A stretch of DNA of 64,000 nt from Geodermatophilus sabuli (GCF_900215145.1 NZ_OBDO01000001.1:62001-126000); one strand, 5' to 3'; shown: positions 25,238-33,260, numbered from the stretch's first letter. The notes: generated by a model not told the origin, from the letters alone. Numbers and translations are program-made.

Positions 25238-25939
25238 GTGGCAGTCAACGCAACGCCCCACGCAGGTACGGAGAACGCACGAGGGGGCGGCGAGTTCCTC
25301 GCCGACCTGAGCGACCCGACCGCCGGCAGGGTGGCCATGGCGAGAGAGCTCGCCTCGGAGAACGTGCGGATGATCGCCGACCCTGCGCCGCTCGGTCTCG
25401 GCTGCTTCGCGCTGACGACGTTCCTGTTGAGCCTGTTCAACGCAGGTCTGTTGCCGGCAGCCGGCGAGCCGATCGTCTTCGGCGTCGCACTCGCCTACGG
25501 CGGCGCGATCCAGGTGCTCGCCGGTATGTGGGAGTTCCGGAAGGGCAATGTCTTCGGCGCGACCGCTTTCACGTCCTACGGCGCCTTCTGGCTGTCGTTC
25601 TGGGCGTTTGTCACGTTCTACGCGGCCGACATCCCGGATGCCGGTGACCGGGCGACCGTGGTCGGCTGGTACCTCATCGGCTGGGGCATCTTCACGGTGA
25701 TCATGTGGGTCGCCTCGTTGCGTACCACCGCGGTGCTGGCCCTGCTCTTCACGCTCCTCGCTGCGACGTTCTTCCTGCTGGGAATCGGGGATGTGGCGCC
25801 GAACGAGGCCCTGGTCACGCTTGGCGGCTATCTGGGCCTCGTGACCGCTGCCGTCGCCTGGTACGCCTGCCTTGCGGGGGTCAGTGCGTCCACCTTCGGA
25901 CGCACGGTCCTGCCCAATCCGCCGCTGTACAAGCTGTGA
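25238..25939 (+). CDS. GPR1/FUN34/YaaH (SatP) acetate-succinate channel family
   Basis: A 233-residue protein with six hydrophobic segments. ADPAPLGLGCFALTTFLLSL matches the NPAPLGL signature that opens the family's first helix, and GGAIQVLAGMWEFRKGNVFG and TSYGAFWLSF are further hallmarks. Family members pass acetate, succinate or ammonium. GTG 25238 is preceded by AGGGAGG. A strong terminator follows, so it is a single-gene unit. It may belong to the last integrated element or to the old backbone. Confidence 0.9.
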   Translation: MAVNATPHAGTENARGGGEFLADLSDPTAGRVAMARELASENVRMIADPAPLGLGCFALTTFLLSLFNAGLLPAAGEPIVFGVALAYGGAIQVLAGMWEFRKGNVFGATAFTSYGAFWLSFWAFVTFYAADIPDAGDRATVVGWYLIGWGIFTVIMWVASLRTTAVLALLFTLLAATFFLLGIGDVAPNEALVTLGGYLGLVTAAVAWYACLAGVSASTFGRTVLPNPPLYKL

Positions 25940-25965
25940 CCCTGTCCGGCGGTCATCTGACCGAC

Positions 25966-25992
25966 GGCCGCCCTCCCACCGGGAGGGCGGCC
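25966..25992 (+). terminator. Intrinsic terminator after the SatP-like gene
   Basis: A 12-bp perfect stem GGCCGCCCTCCC (25966-25977) / 25981-25992 with a 3-nt loop, between convergent genes. Confidence 0.8.
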
Positions 25993-26027
25993 CGAGTCGT
26001 CCGTGGTCGCGTGCTGGTGCCGGGCGA

Positions 26028-26417
26028 CTACTTCATGGCGGCGATCTGGATCAGGTTGCCGCAGGTGTCGTCGAAGACCGCCGTGACCACCGGCCCGTAG
26101 TCGGTCGCGTCCTGGGTGAACTCCACGCCCAGCCCCTTCAGCCGCTCGACCTCGGCGTACACGTCGTCGACGGCGAACTGGGTGAACGGGATGCCGTCGG
26201 CGACCAGGGCTTCCTTGAACGGCCGCGCCGCCGGGTGGCCGTCGGGCTCCAGCAGCAGCTCGACGCCGTCCGGGGAGGCGGGGGAGACCACGGTGAGCCA
26301 GCGGGCCTCGCCGGCGGGCTCGTCGGTCTTCTTGATGAAGCCCAGCTTCTCGGTGTAGAAGGCCAGCGCCTTGGCCTGGTCGTCGACGAGCACGCTGGTG
26401 ACGTTGATGCGGATCAC
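26028..26417 (-). CDS. VOC family protein, ArsR-coupled
   Basis: A 129-residue glyoxalase-fold protein: VTSVLVDDQAKALAFYTEKL at the start, FTQDATDYGPVVTAVFDDTC and GNLIQIAAMK at the end. GTG 26417 overlaps the ArsR stop (GTGA). An upstream in-frame ATG would run far into the regulator gene. Probably co-regulated with and controlled by the ArsR protein. Substrate unknown. Confidence 0.88.
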   Translation of the reverse strand: MIRINVTSVLVDDQAKALAFYTEKLGFIKKTDEPAGEARWLTVVSPASPDGVELLLEPDGHPAARPFKEALVADGIPFTQFAVDDVYAEVERLKGLGVEFTQDATDYGPVVTAVFDDTCGNLIQIAAMK

Positions 26418-26710
26418 GGGTCCGGTTCCTCTCGATCGATGGGCCACCGCTCGACGATCGACCGCAGCGGGCTGGTGTCGATGTGGTGGAACTTGTACCG
26501 GCCCTGTCGCCGGGTGTGCACCAGGCCGGCCTGTTCGAGCACCGCGAGGTGCTGCGAGATGGCCTGCCGCGAGGAGGCCAGGCCGTGCTTCATGGCCAGT
26601 CGGCCACAGATCTCGAACAGCGTCTGCCCGTCCCTGTCGGTCAGCTCGTCCAGGATGGTGCGGCGCGTCGCGTCACCGAGGGCCTTGAACAGATCGGGGT
26701 CCTCGGCCAC
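26414..26710 (-). CDS. ArsR family transcriptional regulator
   Basis: A 98-residue winged-helix repressor: LFKALGDATRRTILDELTD, SRQAISQHLAVLEQAGLVHT (recognition helix) and RRQGRYKFHHID (wing). No Cys pair of metal-sensing ArsR proteins is present, so it likely senses something other than arsenite or zinc. The ATG sits about where transcription should start, so the mRNA is probably leaderless. Forms an operon with the VOC gene. Confidence 0.9.
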   Translation of the reverse strand: MAEDPDLFKALGDATRRTILDELTDRDGQTLFEICGRLAMKHGLASSRQAISQHLAVLEQAGLVHTRRQGRYKFHHIDTSPLRSIVERWPIDREEPDP

Positions 26711-26716
26711 GGGACA

Positions 26717-26746
26717 GTTGTAGGCAAGCGTTCACTTGCCTGTCAA
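26717..26746 (-). promoter_or_regulatory. ArsR promoter with operator filling the spacer
   Basis: On the minus strand: -35 TTGACA (26746-26741), an 18-nt spacer and -10 TACAAC (26722-26717). The inverted repeat AGGCAAG-N6-CTTGCCT (26722-26741) exactly occupies the spacer, the classic arrangement for self-repression. The ATG begins 7 nt past the -10. Confidence 0.72.
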
Positions 26747-27004
26747 GCCGCGGGCCCCTGCGCGAGGCTCCCGGAGCCGGGTGAGCGGTTCCCTGGCGTG
26801 GAGCCCTGACCGGTTCCGCCGGGGGGCCGAGATCGCCCACGAGTCCTCGCGCACCGGGGGCGGCGCGCCCGACTGGGCGACGACGGTGTTTCGTCGGTCC
26901 CGTTCCGCTGCCCGAGAGCGGTGGGCGGCGCTGGTTCGACCACATCCTCTCGGTGGCTTGCCGGACCGACGCCCCGGCGCGGTCCTGACCCACCGGTCGG
27001 AGGG
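26747..27004. other. No gene seen
   Basis: About 260 bp between the ArsR promoter and the end of the FlbD-like gene. No supported frame or clear structure. Confidence 0.4.
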
Positions 27005-27298
27005 TCAGGACCGCCGGAGGGGGATCGCCGGTGCGGGCCCGTGGGCCTCGGGCGCGACGGGGATGCGCCCGAGGCCCATGGGGTCGGCGTCCTCCCCGCG
27101 GTCGAGCACGTAGCAGGCGGCGATCACGGCGGCGCGGTCCTCGCGGATCCGCGCGACGATCTGGTCGACCGTCTCGAGGACGCAGTACCGGGCGCCGTCG
27201 GTCAGGTGGACGACGGTGTCCGGGTGGGCCTCGACCCGCTCGATGTGGTCGGGGTCGAGTCGGCAGAGATCACCGGTGCGGCGGGTGAGACCGATCAT
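27005..27298 (-). CDS. FlbD-like protein
   Basis: A 97-residue protein whose first 60 residues match the FlbD pattern: MIGLTRRTGDLCRLDPDHIE, then HPDTVVHLTDG and YCVLETVDQIVARI. FlbD is a small swarming/flagellar-cluster protein of Gram-positives and others. An extra C-terminal tail (about residues 60-97) is not typical. No flagellar gene lies nearby. ATG 27298 has AGGAGGAGG upstream. The family match is fairly clear, but function outside a flagellar operon is open. Confidence 0.7.
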   Translation of the reverse strand: MIGLTRRTGDLCRLDPDHIERVEAHPDTVVHLTDGARYCVLETVDQIVARIREDRAAVIAACYVLDRGEDADPMGLGRIPVAPEAHGPAPAIPLRRS

Positions 27299-27466
27299 GG
27301 CGGTCCTCCTCCTGGGCGGGGCGTCGGACCCCGGCGGCGCCCGGGGGTTCGGGTGTCCTCCACGTCGTCGCGCCGCCGCCCACCCTTGACACCGCGGCCC
27401 CGGCCCGGCCCCCAAGGGGTGAGGTCTGCCGGCGGGGACGCCACGCCGGGAAACGGCGTGGTCACC

Positions 27467-27472
27467 TAGGTT
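27467..27472 (+). promoter_or_regulatory. Candidate -10 of a leaderless promoter
   Basis: TAGGTT lies 7 nt before GTG 27480, so transcription would start at the start codon. The same hexamer and spacing precede ATG 41489. Confidence 0.4.
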
Positions 27473-27479
27473 CGGCGTC

Positions 27480-28262
27480 GTGTCCGACCTCGCTGCCCGC
27501 GCCCGCACCCTGCTCGACCTCCACTCGGCGCCGGAGGTCCTGGTGCTCGTGAACGTCTGGGACGTCGCATCGGCGACGGTCGTCGCGCAGTCCCCCGGGG
27601 TGCGGGCCCTGGCGACGGCCAGCCACGCGATCGCCGCGACCTTCGGCTACGAGGACGGCGAGCGCATCCCGCTCGACCTGCACCTGGACATGGCCGGGCG
27701 CATCGCCGCGGCGGTCGACCTCCCGGTGAGCATGGACATGGAGGCCGGGTACGGCGACCCGGGCGAGACCACCCGCCGCGCCATCGCGCTGGGCATCGTC
27801 GGCGGAAACCTGGAGGACGCGTCGCGGCCACTGGACCAGTCGGTCGCCGCCGTCGAGGCCGTCCTCGCCGCCGGCCGCTCCGCCGGCATCGACTTCGTCC
27901 TCAACGCCCGCACCGACGTGCTCCTGCACGCCGCGCCGGACGCCGACCGCAGCGCACTGGTGCAGGAGGCCGTCAGCCGCGGCCGCGCCTACCTCGACGC
28001 CGGCGCGCCGGTCGTCTTCGTCCCGGGTGTCGTGGACCGCGACGAGATCGCCGCGCTGGTCGACGGCCTGGGCCGTGGCCGGCTGTCGGTGCTGGCCGTG
28101 CCACGGTCGTCCCCGTCGGTGCGCGAGCTGCAGGACCTCGGCGTGGCGCGGGTGTCCACCGGCCCGTACCCGCAGCGGGTGGCCCTCACCGCGCTGCAGG
28201 ACTGCGTCGCGGACCTGCTGAGCGGGGGCGTGCTGCCGCCGGGGACCCGCCGGCTGAGCTGA
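27480..28262 (+). CDS. Isocitrate lyase / PEP mutase superfamily protein
   Basis: A 260-residue TIM-barrel enzyme. NVWDVASATVVAQS, the metal-binding SMDMEAGYGDPGE, GNLEDAS and LNARTDVLL are the conserved loops of the PEP mutase/2-methylisocitrate lyase superfamily. The KKCGH lyase signature of isocitrate lyases is absent. Members cleave or form C-C or P-C bonds in alpha-keto or oxaloacetate-like substrates (for example oxaloacetate decarboxylase). GTG 27480 seems leaderless. Five nt before the methyltransferase gene. Confidence 0.87.
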   Translation: MSDLAARARTLLDLHSAPEVLVLVNVWDVASATVVAQSPGVRALATASHAIAATFGYEDGERIPLDLHLDMAGRIAAAVDLPVSMDMEAGYGDPGETTRRAIALGIVGGNLEDASRPLDQSVAAVEAVLAAGRSAGIDFVLNARTDVLLHAAPDADRSALVQEAVSRGRAYLDAGAPVVFVPGVVDRDEIAALVDGLGRGRLSVLAVPRSSPSVRELQDLGVARVSTGPYPQRVALTALQDCVADLLSGGVLPPGTRRLS

Positions 28263-28267
28263 CGCCC

Positions 28268-28819
28268 GTGGCCACCCCGTCGCAGCGGCTGGCATGGGCC
28301 GCGTCCGTCGTCGGGACGACGGCGGGGGAGCGGGTGCTCGAGGTCGGCTGCGGGCACGGCGTGCTCGCCGCGCTGCTCGCCGAGCGGGGAGCACAGGTGC
28401 TCGCGCTGGACCGCTCGCCGACGATGATCGCCGCCGCGGACCGCCGCAACCGGGCGGCGGTCGAGGCCGGCCGGGTGCGGCTGCAGGCGTCGACGCTCCT
28501 CGAGGCCGACCTCGGCGGCGGGCCGTTCGACGTCGTCGTCTCGTTCGACGTGCGCGCCTTCTGGGACGCCGGCGCGCCAACGACGTGGGGCGTCGTCGAC
28601 CGGGTGCTCGCCCCCGGCGGCCGGGTCGTCGTGGCCTTCTCGCTGATGACCCCCGGCACGGAGCGTGCGGTGGTCGACGCGGTGACCCGGACCGCGGCCG
28701 ACCGCGGCCTGGTCGTGCGCGCGGTCCACCGCGGCCGGACGGCGCCGATGGAGTCCGCCGCCGTGGAGCTCCGGCGCGCGCCCGACCGGTCGGGGCCGGC
28801 GGTGCCGGGCGGCTCCTGA
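28268..28819 (+). CDS. Class I SAM-dependent methyltransferase
   Basis: A 183-residue Rossmann methyltransferase: motif I VLEVGCGHGVLAALLAERG, acidic motif II LALDRSP, and the post-motif FDVVVSFDVRAFW. Substrate unknown. GTG 28268, probably cotranscribed with the PEP-mutase-like gene. Confidence 0.87.
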   Translation: MATPSQRLAWAASVVGTTAGERVLEVGCGHGVLAALLAERGAQVLALDRSPTMIAAADRRNRAAVEAGRVRLQASTLLEADLGGGPFDVVVSFDVRAFWDAGAPTTWGVVDRVLAPGGRVVVAFSLMTPGTERAVVDAVTRTAADRGLVVRAVHRGRTAPMESAAVELRRAPDRSGPAVPGGS

Positions 28820-28945
28820 CCGCGGCTCATCCCAAGGGGGGAGTCGCCGCCGCGCAGCTCAAGGCCCCTCCCGGCGTTGTCGATCACCCGCTCAGGTGAC
28901 GGGAGTGCCGTCGCCGCGATCGCTGATCGAGCGGAGGGAGAGGTC

Positions 28946-29644
28946 GTGGCCGAGCAGTCCGTGCTCGTCGTGGAGGACACCGAGGAGATCCGGGAACTGG
29001 TCTGCACGGTCCTGCGCAAGGCGGGGATGGACGTCCGGGCGGTGGGATCCGGCGCCGAGGCCATGGTCGAGATCCGGCGCGCGACGCCCGACGTCGTCGT
29101 CCTGGACCTGGGCCTCCCCGACGCCGACGGCACCGAGGTGTGCCGGCAGATCCGCGCCGAGAGCGAGTGCTACGTCCTCATGCTGACCGCGCGCGCCGAG
29201 GAGGTCGACCTGCTGATCGGCCTGGCCGTCGGCGCCGACGGGTACATGGCCAAGCCGTTCTCGCCCCGCGAACTGGTCGCCCGCGTCCAGGCCATGCTGC
29301 GCCGCCCCCGCGTCCCGGAGCCGCGCCCGGCCCCGGTCGAGGAGTCGGTGCTCAGGCTGGCCGAGCTCGAGGTCGACGAGGACAGCCGCGAGGTCCGTGT
29401 CGACGGCGCCGTGGTCGACCTGACCCGCACCGAGTTCGACCTCCTGGCCGCGCTGGCCTCCCGTCCGGGCCGGGTGCTGCAGCGGGAGACGCTGCTGCGC
29501 GAGGTCTGGCAGACCGACTGGGAGGGCAGCGTCCGCCTGGTCGAGGCGCACATGTCCAACCTCCGCCGCAAGCTGCAGGCCGCGGGGCTCAGTTCCCCCG
29601 AGATCCGCACGGTGCGGGGCGTCGGCTACCGCCTGGTGGCGTAG
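28946..29644 (+). CDS. OmpR/PhoB-family response regulator
   Basis: A 232-residue regulator. The receiver (1-118) has acidic pair VVEDTEE, phosphoacceptor Asp in VVLDLGLPD and Lys in MAKPFSPRE. The winged-helix DNA-binding domain (about 135-230) shows LTRTEFDLLAALASRPGRVL and VEAHMSNLRRKL. GTG 28946 follows GGAGGGAGAGG. No kinase is adjacent; the nearest is at 33471. It is the closest candidate to bind the 11-bp repeat arrays in front of the secreted genes just downstream (inference). Confidence 0.93.
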   Translation: MAEQSVLVVEDTEEIRELVCTVLRKAGMDVRAVGSGAEAMVEIRRATPDVVVLDLGLPDADGTEVCRQIRAESECYVLMLTARAEEVDLLIGLAVGADGYMAKPFSPRELVARVQAMLRRPRVPEPRPAPVEESVLRLAELEVDEDSREVRVDGAVVDLTRTEFDLLAALASRPGRVLQRETLLREVWQTDWEGSVRLVEAHMSNLRRKLQAAGLSSPEIRTVRGVGYRLVA

Positions 29645-29655
29645 CCCCCGCACGA

Positions 29656-29696
29656 CGCAGCGGGCCCGGACCTCCTCGAGGTCCGGGCCCGCTGCG
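29656..29696. terminator. Strong bidirectional terminator
   Basis: Perfect 19-bp stem (29656-29674 with 29678-29696) and 3-nt loop, between the response regulator and the convergent secreted-protein gene. Confidence 0.85.
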
Positions 29697-29704
29697 CTGT
29701 GTGC

Positions 29705-30301
29705 TCAGCAGCGGAGTGACTTGGTGAGCGCGGAGGACGCCGTCCAGCGGTACGTGGTCACGGTGTCGATCGTCAGCTGGAGCTGCGTGCTGAGGTAGCT
29801 GGCGTCCGCATTGGCGCTCATCGACGTCGTGTCGGCGGACTGCATCATCGTGAACACGTAGCCGTTCCCGAGATGCGCCCTCATCTGGTACCCGGCCACC
29901 CGGTCCGACGGGCTGCGGTCCCAGGTCGCCGTCGCGTAGAGCTCGGTGTCCATGGTCGTCGTGGTCACGGTGACCTGTCCGGCCAGCGGACCGGGGGCCT
30001 CGGTCGAGCCCTCGCCCTCCTTGTTCTCGCGGCTGGCCTCCTTGGTCACGGTCGCGGGCATGGCGTACAGGAACGTCCGGCCCCCGGTCGAGTTGACCTG
30101 GTAGACGCGCTTGACCACGGTGGTCGTCGTCTCACACCGCGTGGCCACCTGGACGTTCCTGGGCGGCTGGACGGTGACGGTGCCGACCGTCGCCTGCACC
30201 GGTGCGGTCCTGTCGTCGAAGGCCGCGCCGGCGATCTGCGGCCCGCCGGCGAGCATCACCGCCGCGGCGGCGATCACGGTCAGGGTGCGGCGGATGACCA
30301 T
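29705..30301 (-). CDS. Secreted protein of the TasA/SipW cluster, unknown function
   Basis: A 198-residue exported protein: signal peptide MVIRRTLTVIAAAAVMLAGG ending near AGAAF. The mature part is Thr/Val-rich and beta-like, with runs such as ETTTTVVKRVY and TVTTTTMDTELYATATWD that look like a fibronectin-III-type or other Ig-like fold. ATG 30301 has GAGAGGAGC upstream. It shares the four-repeat upstream array with the two TasA-like genes and so belongs to the same regulon. Confidence 0.7.
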   Translation of the reverse strand: MVIRRTLTVIAAAAVMLAGGPQIAGAAFDDRTAPVQATVGTVTVQPPRNVQVATRCETTTTVVKRVYQVNSTGGRTFLYAMPATVTKEASRENKEGEGSTEAPGPLAGQVTVTTTTMDTELYATATWDRSPSDRVAGYQMRAHLGNGYVFTMMQSADTTSMSANADASYLSTQLQLTIDTVTTYRWTASSALTKSLRC

Positions 30302-30389
30302 GGCCGGCTCCTCTCTCGCAGGGTGGTGCACCGGGCTCGCCGGGCGGGTGCGGTGCAGTGGGTGGGGCGTCGCGGTCGACTGTGCCGTG

Positions 30390-30433
30390 CCGGCCGCAGG
30401 TTCCCCGCTCGGGAAGCGCAAGAGCGGCGCAAG
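30390..30433 (-). promoter_or_regulatory. Four 11-bp direct repeats (array A)
   Basis: On the minus strand from 30433 down: CTTGCGCCGCT, CTTGCGCTTCC, CGAGCGGGGAA, CCTGCGGCCGG. The same order of repeat types occurs at 31137-31180 and 33324-33367. Array A ends 89 bp before its gene's ATG. Confidence 0.65.
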
Positions 30434-30455
30434 GTCCCGGACCAGCCGGCGCCGG

Positions 30456-31073
30456 TCAGCGGGCGGTGCTGGTGCGCTGCACGGCGGAGAACTCCAGCTT
30501 CAGCGTCGCGGTCTTGCCCTGGAAGGTGTTGTCCGCGCTGTTGGGCAGGGTGATCGTGTAGACGAGGTGGTCCGTGCCAGCGGGGTTGAGGCTGTTCGGG
30601 GCGTTCACCAGGAAGGTGCCGACCGCCGCGCCGCTGGGGGTGATCGCCCGCTCGCTGCCGTTGCCGCAGGTGAAGGTGGGGGCCTCGGTGCTGCCTCCCT
30701 GGGTCCACGGCACCGAGCAGGACCGCAGCACCAGCTGCAGGCCGTTGACCCTGTCGGTGGTCAGCACGCTGGAGACCGGGGCCGTCACGTTGAGGTTCAC
30801 TGAGGACAGCGCGGCGTCACCGTCGTTGCGCAGGGTGACCGCGCGGGTCACCGTGTCGCCGGGGACCAGTCCGGCGGCGATGGCGGTGAGCGCGGTGGAC
30901 TCGCTGAGGTTGATGTCGACCTTGCCCGACTGCACCTGGGTGGTGATCGGGGTGGTCGAGTCGGTGAAGGCGCCGAACGTGCCCAGGCCCGCGACGGCGG
31001 CGGCGGCGCCGATCACGCCGAGGGAGCCGACGACCTTGCGGGCGGTGGTGGCGGTGCGGGCCTTGGTGCTCAT
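30456..31073 (-). CDS. TasA-like SipW-dependent secreted protein 1
   Basis: A 205-residue protein. The N terminus MSTKARTATTARKVVGSLGV leads into a hydrophobic segment and GTFGAFTDSTTP, the SipW/TasA-type processing region. The mature part holds PGDTVTRAVTLRNDGDAALS, typical of TasA/CalY (camelysin) proteins that form extracellular fibres. Two Cys (SCS and FTCG) may form a disulfide. The first 40 residues are identical to protein 2 at 32640-33260. ATG 31073, ribosome site AGGAGA. Function as fibre or matrix component is inferred. Confidence 0.85.
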   Translation of the reverse strand: MSTKARTATTARKVVGSLGVIGAAAAVAGLGTFGAFTDSTTPITTQVQSGKVDINLSESTALTAIAAGLVPGDTVTRAVTLRNDGDAALSSVNLNVTAPVSSVLTTDRVNGLQLVLRSCSVPWTQGGSTEAPTFTCGNGSERAITPSGAAVGTFLVNAPNSLNPAGTDHLVYTITLPNSADNTFQGKTATLKLEFSAVQRTSTAR

Positions 31074-31158
31074 CTGCGGATCTCCTGTGTGGGGGCCGGA
31101 ACGGGGTGTACCGGCGACACAGACGACGATCGGGCCCCAACCGCAGGGCACCCGCCCG
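30934..31158. repeat. 225-bp duplication, copy 1
   Basis: Covers the start of TasA-like gene 1 and its upstream DNA. Matches 33121-33345 with about six mismatches and no gaps, at an offset of exactly 2187 bp. Confidence 0.85.
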
Positions 31159-31180
31159 TCAACCGCAAGGAACCCGCAAG
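31137..31180 (-). promoter_or_regulatory. Four 11-bp direct repeats (array B)
   Basis: On the minus strand from 31180 down: CTTGCGGGTTC, CTTGCGGTTGA, CGGGCGGGTGC, CCTGCGGTTGG. It ends 64 bp before ATG 31073. The eleven-base period suits an OmpR/PhoB-family regulator. Confidence 0.7.
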
Positions 31181-31261
31181 ATGCGGCGGCCCCGTAGCGG
31201 TCCCCGGGACAGCCCCTGTGGCGGCCCCGCGGCGGGACCGGCGCTGGGCGGGCCGGTCCGG

Positions 31262-31942
31262 TCAGGCGCCGGCCACCGCGCGCAGCTCGACGACGAGGTC
31301 GTGGGCGAGGAGGCCGCGCCGGGCGTCGGAGGCGATGGCCCGGCAGACGGCTGCGACCTCGGGGTACCCCAGCTGGGCGCTGGTCCCGGCGAGGGTGGTC
31401 GAGGCCCACGCCACGGCCGCGGTGTCCCCGGTCCGGGCCCCGGCGCTGATCGCGGTCAGCCGGTCGGGCAGGGCACTGACGTAGATCTCCTTCAGCCGGT
31501 CCCTCAGCTCGGCGTCCACGTCGTCCTCCGGGGACTCGGGGAGCCATGGCGCGGGGTTCGGGCCGGCGGGCGCGGCTGCGGGGTGCGCGGCCGCGCGCCG
31601 GCGCAGGTGGTCCAGCAGCAGGTCCGCGTCGACCGGCTTGGGCAGGCAGGCCAGGGCGCCGGCGGCGAGCGCGGCGCCCCGGTCCTCCGCGGTGGCCTCG
31701 CCGGTCACGACGAGGAGGCGGGCCCGGCAGCCGACCAGCCGGAGGCGGCGGAGCAGGGCCGGTCCCTCACCGGCGGAACCGGGGAGGTCGGTGACGACCA
31801 GGTCCAGCGGTTGCCGGCGGGCGAGGGCGAGCGCCCCGCGGCTGTCGGCGGCCTCCTGCACGGCCCAGCCGGTGAGCTCCAGCAGGCCGGCGATCCGGCT
31901 GCGGTCCGCGGGGTCGCGGTCGACGACGAGGGCGGTCAGCAC
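31262..31942 (-). CDS. Receiver-HPt signalling protein with altered HPt
   Basis: A 226-residue protein. An N-terminal receiver (about 1-115) has acidic D-x-D in VVDRDPAD, the phosphoacceptor region LVVTDLPGSAG and LPKPVDADL with the conserved Lys. The C-terminal helical part (about 145-226) resembles an HPt domain, but where A-H-x-L-K/A-G is expected it reads STTLAGTSAQLG, so the phosphorylatable His is replaced by Thr. GTG 31942 overlaps the signal-peptidase stop by 7 bases. Probably a non-relaying, binding-only module in control of the secreted cluster. Confidence 0.75.
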   Translation of the reverse strand: MLTALVVDRDPADRSRIAGLLELTGWAVQEAADSRGALALARRQPLDLVVTDLPGSAGEGPALLRRLRLVGCRARLLVVTGEATAEDRGAALAAGALACLPKPVDADLLLDHLRRRAAAHPAAAPAGPNPAPWLPESPEDDVDAELRDRLKEIYVSALPDRLTAISAGARTGDTAAVAWASTTLAGTSAQLGYPEVAAVCRAIASDARRGLLAHDLVVELRAVAGA

Positions 31943-32604
31943 GTGACGGGTCCTGGCTGCGGGGACTGCCCGGTCCGGCCGTGGGAGGTCGCCTGGTCTC
32001 CCCTCTCGTCGTGCTCGTCGGTGGTGGGACGCCAGATGGTGAGCAGGAGCCAGCCGGCGAGGAGGGTGGGGGCGCCGTAGACGAGCAGCTGGCTGACGGC
32101 GGGGGTGCGCAGGGCGGTGATGAGGTGACCGAGCTCGGGGATGACGGCCTGGACCTGGTAGGCGGTGTCGCCCTGCAGGACGGCGGTCCAGGGGTCGGGG
32201 TGGTCGTTGGCGTCGCCCTGGGTCTGCACGGTGACGGTGCCGTCGGGGGCGTGGTCGACGGCCAGGACGCGGTGGGTGACGACGCGGTGGTCGTCGATGG
32301 GGATGTGGTAGCTGATGATCATGCCGGCGGCGACGTCCTCGACGGCCAGTGGTGTGGTGAGGACGACGTCGCCGGGGTCGATGGCCGGGGCCATGGAGCC
32401 GGTGAGCATGGTCATGGTGCGGTAGCCGAAGACGTGCGGGCCGAGGGCGAGGACGGCGAAGGCCAGGACCGCGGTGGCGACCAGGGCCCGGACCAGCCAG
32501 CGGCCGGTGGCCGCGGCCACCGGCCGCAGGACGCGGGTGGCGGTGGTGCCGGTGGGCAGCGGGCGGGCTGCCCGGGGGGTGGTCAGGGGGAGGGCGGCGG
32601 TCAT
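31936..32604 (-). CDS. sipW: Signal peptidase I, SipW/ER type
   Basis: A 222-residue membrane protease. TM1 (about 38-55) is followed by MLTGSMAPAIDPGDVV with the catalytic Ser, then VVTHRVL in which His replaces the Lys of ordinary bacterial type I enzymes, and QGDANDHPDPW. A second TM lies near the C terminus (LLVYGAPTLLAGWLLLTIW). This Ser-His form processes TasA-class precursors, and it lies between two of them. It starts 35 nt after TasA-like gene 2, so both are probably one operon. Symbol by analogy. Confidence 0.9.
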   Translation of the reverse strand: MTAALPLTTPRAARPLPTGTTATRVLRPVAAATGRWLVRALVATAVLAFAVLALGPHVFGYRTMTMLTGSMAPAIDPGDVVLTTPLAVEDVAAGMIISYHIPIDDHRVVTHRVLAVDHAPDGTVTVQTQGDANDHPDPWTAVLQGDTAYQVQAVIPELGHLITALRTPAVSQLLVYGAPTLLAGWLLLTIWRPTTDEHDERGDQATSHGRTGQSPQPGPVTC

Positions 32605-32639
32605 GGCGGGGTTCTCCGGTCAGCTCGGCGGGGCGGCGG

Positions 32640-33260
32640 TCAGCGGGCGGTGGCGGTGCGCTGCGTCGCGGAGAAGGTGAGGCTCAGCGCGGCCGACTGC
32701 TTCTGGAACTCGTTGCCGGCGCCGTGCGGCAGCGAGATGGTGAAGACCAGGTGGTCCTTGCCGCGGGGGTTGATGCTGGCGGGGTCGCTCAGCGGGAAGT
32801 TGTTGACCACCGGGCCCTCGCCGATGGTGCGCTGGGTGCCCGAGCAGGTGTAGGTCGGCGCGGCGGCGGTGCCGCCCTGGGTCCAGGCCACCGAGCAGGA
32901 CTTCAGCGCCAGCTGCAGGCCGTTGGTCGTGTCGGTGGTCAGCACGCTGGCAGGCTTGGTGGAGGTGGTGACGGCCAGGTTCACCGAGGACAGCGCGGAG
33001 TCGCCGTCGTTGGACAGGGTGACCGCGCGGCTCATCGAGTCGCCGGGCAGGAAGTCGGTGGTGGTGACCGGGATGGAGGCACCAGCCTCGGCGAGGTTGA
33101 TGTCGACGCTTCCGGCGGTGACCTGGGTGGTGATCGGCGTGGTGGAGTCGGTGAAGGCGCCGAAGGTGCCCAGGCCCGCGACGGCGGCGGCGGCGCCGAT
33201 CACGCCGAGGGAGCCGACGACCTTGCGGGCGGTGGTGGCGGTGCGGGCCTTGGTGCTCAT
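32640..33260 (-). CDS. TasA-like SipW-dependent secreted protein 2
   Basis: A 206-residue paralogue of protein 1: same 40-residue N terminus with GTFGAFTDSTTP, then LPGDSMSRAVTLSNDGDSAL and a Cys pair in KSCSVAW and YTCSGTQ. The C-terminal LSLTFSATQRTATAR parallels LKLEFSAVQRTSTAR of protein 1. The mature parts have diverged while the signal region and promoter stayed nearly identical, which suggests recent duplication or gene conversion. Directly upstream of sipW. Confidence 0.87.
   Translation of the reverse strand: MSTKARTATTARKVVGSLGVIGAAAAVAGLGTFGAFTDSTTPITTQVTAGSVDINLAEAGASIPVTTTDFLPGDSMSRAVTLSNDGDSALSSVNLAVTTSTKPASVLTTDTTNGLQLALKSCSVAWTQGGTAAAPTYTCSGTQRTIGEGPVVNNFPLSDPASINPRGKDHLVFTISLPHGAGNEFQKQSAALSLTFSATQRTATAR

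Noticed and set aside
27005..27298. Flagellar gene cluster
   Set aside because: Only an FlbD-like frame is present; no flagellin, hook, motor or export gene lies within the window.
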